A DNA stretch of 8,432 nucleotides from Planctomycetota bacterium. GTDB taxonomy: Bacteria; Planctomycetota; Planctomycetia; Pirellulales; Thermoguttaceae. Below are positions 6,103-8,432 of this stretch, piece by piece. The position numbers and the translations under genes were made by a program. Numbering within the stretch: position 1 is the stretch's first letter; each line of letters opens with the position of its first letter. The notes below the pieces were generated by a model that made no database searches, was not told the DNA's origin, and worked only from the letters and a program-made list of their open reading frames with translations. The stretch is from NCBI GenBank assembly GCA_021784975.1, contig JAJYGU010000454.1, forward strand, positions 1-8,432, given 5' to 3'.

Positions 6103-6350
6103 CGCCGCAATCCGTACTTCTCCAACAGTGAATCCTCAAGGATTTGCCGCTCGGATTTTCCGGCTGGCAAAGCGATCATCCCGCTTGCCTTGCGGGTGAG
6201 CGGCCCCAGATGCCGAGCGCCCTTCCGTGGGTGGGCCAGCAGTCGGACGATTCGGGCGAACATCGAGGAGACGCTGGTCCCCGTTTCCGCCGCGACCTGG
6301 TGAGCCTGGGCAATCACCTCGGCGTCAGCAGTCAGTGTGAGTTTTTTCAT
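6099..6350 (-). CDS. VapB-like antitoxin, ribbon-helix-helix type (DUF6364-like)
   Basis: The 83-residue product begins MKKLTLTADAEVIAQAHQVA, and residues 2-38 fit a ribbon-helix-helix fold: strand (2-9), helix A (10-22), GTS turn, helix B (26-38). Such proteins dimerise through the strand, bind an operator in their own promoter, and use the C-terminal part (here about 55-83, ending LEDSLLEKYGLRR) to wrap and block the toxin. DUF6364-like antitoxins are typical partners of PIN_3 toxins, consistent with the gene downstream. The ATG at 6350-6348 has only a weak TTTGGGG upstream as ribosome binding site. A strong promoter and a palindrome lie 24-71 bases upstream. Confidence 0.88.
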   Translation of the reverse strand: MKKLTLTADAEVIAQAHQVAAETGTSVSSMFARIVRLLAHPRKGARHLGPLTRKASGMIALPAGKSERQILEDSLLEKYGLRR

Positions 6351-6373
6351 TGGCCGAACCCCAAAGCTTGGAG

Positions 6374-6402
6374 CACGTATTCATTCCGATAAAGTATACG
6401 TG
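6374..6402. promoter_or_regulatory. Candidate antitoxin operator: CACGTAT-N15-ATACGTG
   Basis: Two perfect 7-bp inverted half-sites (6374-6380 and 6396-6402) are centred 22 bp apart, about two helical turns, so two bound dimers would sit on the same face of the DNA. The palindrome overlaps the -10 box (6393-6398) and the expected start of transcription of the toxin-antitoxin genes, the ideal position for autorepression. Assignment to the antitoxin is inferred from position and family habit. Confidence 0.55.
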
Positions 6403-6421
6403 TTATCGCCCAGTCTGGCAA
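6393..6421 (-). promoter_or_regulatory. Sigma-70-type promoter of the toxin-antitoxin operon
   Basis: On the minus strand, TTGCCA (6421-6416) and TATACT (6398-6393) are separated by exactly 17 bases, a near-consensus housekeeping promoter. Transcription would start near 6386, about 36 bases before the antitoxin ATG. This means the pair is transcribed on its own rather than only from the methyltransferase genes upstream. Confidence 0.65.
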
Positions 6422-6482
6422 GTCCGCAAGCGACAGGCGTGAGGCGTGGGGCGTGAAGTGTTCACACCGCACGGCCCGCGTC

Positions 6483-7331
6483 TCACGTCCCACGAGCCTC
6501 CGATCCCTGATCCCTGATCCCTGATCCCTCTCGCTGCCGCCGGGCCTCATAAAAGAGCACGGCCGCAGTGACGGATACGTTCAAACTGTCGGCCACGCCG
6601 CACATGGGCAGACGGATGGCGCGGATCTCGCTGGCGGACCAAATGGGCGATAGCCCTTGGACCTCGCTGCCGAGGACGATGGCGGTGGGGCCGCGGAAAT
6701 CGACTTCGGTATAGGCCACGGAACCATCCACCCGCGCGGCCAGGATCGTAAAGTTGCGCTGCCTCAGCCAGGTCAGCGCGTCGCCGCCATTGGTTTCGCA
6801 GATCGGCATAGTGAAGATCGTGCCCAGGCTGGCGCGGATGGCGTTGGGATTGTAGAGATCGGTGCAGGCGTCGGCCACGATCACCGCCGACACGCCGGCC
6901 GCGTCGGCGCTGCGCAGCACCGCCCCCACGTTGCCCGGCTTCTCCACGCCTTCCAAGACGGCGACCAAGGGGACAGTTTTGTCCTCGTTGAATGCGAGTT
7001 GGGACAGTTCTCTCGCGGGCGGCATTTCCGCGACTGCCAGCACGCCTTCCGTTCGATGGCCGAACGCCAGCTTCTCGAAGACCGGCTCGGTCACCTGCAA
7101 CATCTCGCCGCCGCATTTGTCGAGCAGGCCCAAGAGATGGCGTGCCTCGTCGCTGGTGCAAAGCGGCTCGCAGACGAATGCCTCCAAGACCCGAACGCCG
7201 GCACCGACGGCGCGCGAGAGCTCGCGGGCGCCGTCGATGAGGATTCGTCCTTGCTTCTGCCGATGACGGCGGTCGCGGAGGCGAACCGCCTCTTTCACAC
7301 GCGGATTTTGCAGGCTGGTGATGGCGGGCAT
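6483..7331 (-). CDS. SpoU/TrmH-family RNA 2'-O-methyltransferase
   Basis: The 282-residue product (from ATG 7331) has an N-terminal substrate-binding domain (about 1-100; PAITSLQNPRVKEAVRLRDR, with FGHRTEGVLAVAEMP) and a C-terminal SPOUT trefoil-knot domain. The three SpoU motifs are clear: EGVEKPGNVGAVLR (127-140, with catalytic-type N134 and R140), AIVLGSEVQGL (217-227) and IRLPMCGVADSLNVSVTAAV (239-258). These enzymes methylate a ribose 2'-OH in rRNA or tRNA using S-adenosylmethionine; the exact target cannot be read from the sequence. ATG 7331 fits the family start (MPAITSLQNP), while GTG 7343 would add four residues; neither has a strong ribosome binding site. After YEARRQR the C-terminus is low-complexity (EGSGIRDQGSEARGT), encoded by a tandem 7-base repeat. 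Two 7-base units (AGGTCAG, 7361-7374) also lie just upstream. The methyltransferase gene before it ends 47 bases away. Confidence 0.92.
   Translation of the reverse strand: MPAITSLQNPRVKEAVRLRDRRHRQKQGRILIDGARELSRAVGAGVRVLEAFVCEPLCTSDEARHLLGLLDKCGGEMLQVTEPVFEKLAFGHRTEGVLAVAEMPPARELSQLAFNEDKTVPLVAVLEGVEKPGNVGAVLRSADAAGVSAVIVADACTDLYNPNAIRASLGTIFTMPICETNGGDALTWLRQRNFTILAARVDGSVAYTEVDFRGPTAIVLGSEVQGLSPIWSASEIRAIRLPMCGVADSLNVSVTAAVLFYEARRQREGSGIRDQGSEARGT
6502..6529. repeat. Tandem heptamer GATCCCT x4 at the 3' end of the SpoU-family gene
   Basis: Four exact head-to-tail copies of GATCCCT cover 28 bases within the last codons of the methyltransferase gene. Because seven is not a multiple of three, gain or loss of a unit changes the frame of the C-terminal tail and moves the stop. 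Confidence 0.95.
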
Positions 7332-7378
7332 GAGAGGGATCACACGGGTCAGGGATTGGGAGGTCAGAGGTCAGAGAT

Positions 7379-8432
7379 TTAGGGATCCACGAAGGTGTTG
7401 TGGCCGCCCTCACCCTCACCCTCTCCCGACCAACCTTCGGTCGGTGCCCGGAGAGGGGACTGCGGGGGTGTCCATCGCACTACAATGCCGCTAGGTAGCT
7501 TGGCGCCGGTGGCTGCACGAATGGTTAATGCCTGCGCGGTGCAACTGCCTGCGGTCCCGAGAGCCTCCTGGACCATCTGAGCCAGCGCTGTCGGATCGTA
7601 ACCCGGCGTGTGGCAGGTCAACAGCATGAACTTGGGCCCCCCCGCTGTCAGCTCGCCGCACATTGCCAACAGCCGCGGCAGGTGTTTCGATAATCGCCAG
7701 ACCTCGCCCCGCGGTCCGTGGCCGTAGCTGGGCGGGTCGAGGATCACCGCATCGTAGCCGCGGCCGCGTTTCAGTTCCCGTTTGACGAATCTTACCGCGT
7801 CCTCGGTGATCCAACGGATCGGTGCGCCGGTCAGCCCGGAAAGCTCCGCGTTTCGCCGCGCCCAGGCGACGATGTTTCGGGCGGCGTCGACATGGGTGAC
7901 TTCTGCTCCGCAGATGGCCGCTGCCAACGTGCTGCCGCCGGTGTAGGCAAACAGATTCAATACCTTAATCGGGTCTCCCCTCGCCCGTAAGCGGGAGAGG
8001 GGCAGGGGGTGAGGGGATGACAAAGCCACGGTCGACTCCGAACCGCCCTCACCCTGGCCCTCTCCCAGAGGGAGAGGGGACGTGTGTTTGCCCTCAACCT
8101 GGCCCTCTCCCGGAAGGAGAGAGAGAGAGGACATGACGTGCGCGATCCAGTCCCAGTTTTCCGCCTGCTCGGGAAAGAGTCCCAGATGGCCAAAGTTGGT
8201 GCCTTTCAACTCGAATCGCAGACCGCCGTGCGCGATGGTCCAACGCTCGGGCAATTCGCTTCGGCAAACCCACTGGCCTTTGTCTTCATTGCGGCCTTGG
8301 AAGCGCGCGTCGGCGGTCTGCCACGCTTCAGGATTCGCCGGCACGATACCGTCGGCGGCCGGGCAGGGCCGATCGAGTATGACCGGGCCAAAGCGTTCCA
8401 GCCGCCGACCATTGCCGAAATCGAGAAGCTGG
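7379..8432 (-). CDS. RlmI-like class I SAM-dependent methyltransferase with four palindromic repeats in frame, 5' end missing
   Basis: The frame is open to the right edge, reading QLLDFGNGRRLERFGPVILD there, a family N-terminal segment, so few residues are missing; an internal GTG at 8344 is not the start. An N-terminal domain with FGHLGLFPEQAENWDWI precedes the Rossmann methyltransferase domain: motif I NLFAYTGGS (7957-7931), acidic HVD after the next strand, and DPPSYGHGP (7738-7712). This DPPSY motif is typical of RlmI/RlmK-like 23S rRNA cytosine-5 methyltransferases, and some relatives act elsewhere, so target is inferred. About 54 residues between WIAHVM and IKVLNLFAYTGG come from three palindromic repeats (8133-7974). 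Another (7459-7407) adds GEGEGEGG near the C-terminus, after GIVVRW. The four copies leave the frame open, and all core motifs are intact, so the protein is probably functional, with a flexible Gly/Pro/Glu-rich linker between its domains. Confidence 0.88.
   Translation of the reverse strand, partial: QLLDFGNGRRLERFGPVILDRPCPAADGIVPANPEAWQTADARFQGRNEDKGQWVCRSELPERWTIAHGGLRFELKGTNFGHLGLFPEQAENWDWIAHVMSSLSLLPGEGQVEGKHTSPLPLGEGQGEGGSESTVALSSPHPLPLSRLRARGDPIKVLNLFAYTGGSTLAAAICGAEVTHVDAARNIVAWARRNAELSGLTGAPIRWITEDAVRFVKRELKRGRGYDAVILDPPSYGHGPRGEVWRLSKHLPRLLAMCGELTAGGPKFMLLTCHTPGYDPTALAQMVQEALGTAGSCTAQALTIRAATGAKLPSGIVVRWTPPQSPLRAPTEGWSGEGEGEGGHNTFVDP
7407..7459 (-). repeat. CTCTCC/GGAGAGGG palindromic element, long-loop form (copy E)
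   Basis: Plus strand: CCCTCACCCTCACCCTCTCC, then CGACCAACCTTCGGTCGG, then TGCCCGGAGAGGGGA. The inner stem CCGACC/GGTCGG is perfect with a 7-base loop, so this is a better-preserved version of copy A. It encodes the low-complexity end of the RlmI-like protein (SPLRAPTEGWSGEGEGEGG). Confidence 0.9.
7974..8017 (+). repeat. CTCTCC/GGAGAGGG palindromic element inside the RlmI-like gene (copy F)
   Basis: Plus strand: TCTCCCCTCGCCCGTAAGCG then GGAGAGGGGCAGGGGGTGAG followed by GGGA. It is opposite in orientation to the host gene, where it encodes SPHPLPLSRLRARGD. It sits immediately before motif I of the methyltransferase domain and is tail to tail with copy G. Confidence 0.85.
8045..8081 (-). repeat. 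CTCTCC/GGAGAGGG palindromic element inside the RlmI-like gene (copy G)
   Basis: Plus strand: CCCTCACCCTGGCCCTCTCC then CAGAGGGAGAGGGGA. In the host frame it encodes SPLPLGEGQGEGG. CCAG on the gene strand (rather than the CTAG of copy B) keeps this frame open. Confidence 0.9.
8090..8133 (-). repeat. CTCTCC/GGAGAGGG palindromic element inside the RlmI-like gene (copy H, diverged)
   Basis: Plus strand: CCCTCAACCTGGCCCTCTCC then CGGAAGGAGAGAGAGAGGAC. It is the same orientation as copy G, 8 bases away, and encodes SLSLLPGEGQVEGK. The expanded GAGAGAGAG run and the changed tail suggest it is older or has suffered slippage. Confidence 0.82.

Noticed and set aside
6657..7382. 241-codon plus-strand frame opposite the SpoU-family gene
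   Set aside because: High-GC antisense shadow; the minus strand carries all three SpoU motifs in order.
7974..8133. CRISPR array
   Set aside because: The repeats are self-palindromic, differ in orientation and spacing, are part of a coding frame, and have no unique spacers of uniform length or cas genes nearby.
7379..8344. Start of the RlmI-like gene at GTG 8344
   Set aside because: The frame continues without a stop to the window edge and the additional residues (LLDFGNGRRLERFGPV) match the family N-terminus, so the true start lies outside.

Overview
The window looks like a high-GC planctomycete chromosome, probably Pirellulales or a close relative. The evidence is the gene set (an ECF sigma factor overlapping a small single-pass membrane protein, followed by an exported protein of unknown function; a planctomycete-style LarA-like protein) and the many dispersed palindromic repeats of the 'CTCTCC...GGAGAGGG...GTGAGGGG' and 'GGGACTGTCCC' kinds. 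The taxonomic call rests on recognition, not on a search.

Layout, left to right. The left edge holds the start of a D-2-hydroxyacid (glycerate-type) dehydrogenase on the minus strand. A plus-strand series follows: a small basic 53-residue protein behind a repeat-containing leader, a YqgE/AlgH-family protein, and a LarA-like (DUF2088) protein whose last residues are encoded by a repeat. Next comes a 324-base stretch of repeats and simple sequence. After it lies a tight three-gene unit: ECF sigma factor, overlapping anti-sigma-like membrane protein, and a 500-residue exported protein. This unit ends at an imperfect inverted repeat built from 9-base units, where it meets a convergent minus-strand group. 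Reading leftward from the right edge, that group is an RlmI-like class I SAM methyltransferase (5' end outside the window), a SpoU/TrmH-family RNA 2'-O-methyltransferase, and a VapBC-type toxin-antitoxin pair with its own clear promoter and a palindromic candidate operator.

The most notable thing is how the repeats relate to the genes. At least eight copies of one palindromic family are present, and six lie inside or at the end of reading frames without breaking them: four in the methyltransferase (three in a row in an interdomain position, one at the C-terminus), two as a tail-to-tail pair in the anti-sigma-like protein. A seventh supplies the C-terminus and stop of the LarA-like protein. 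The copies inside genes fall mostly in element frames that avoid the stop codons found in other frames or copies. This resembles protein-coding palindromic elements such as those known in Rickettsia and deserves systematic checking. The other systems (VapBC, ECF sigma/anti-sigma, two RNA methyltransferases) are recognisable families.
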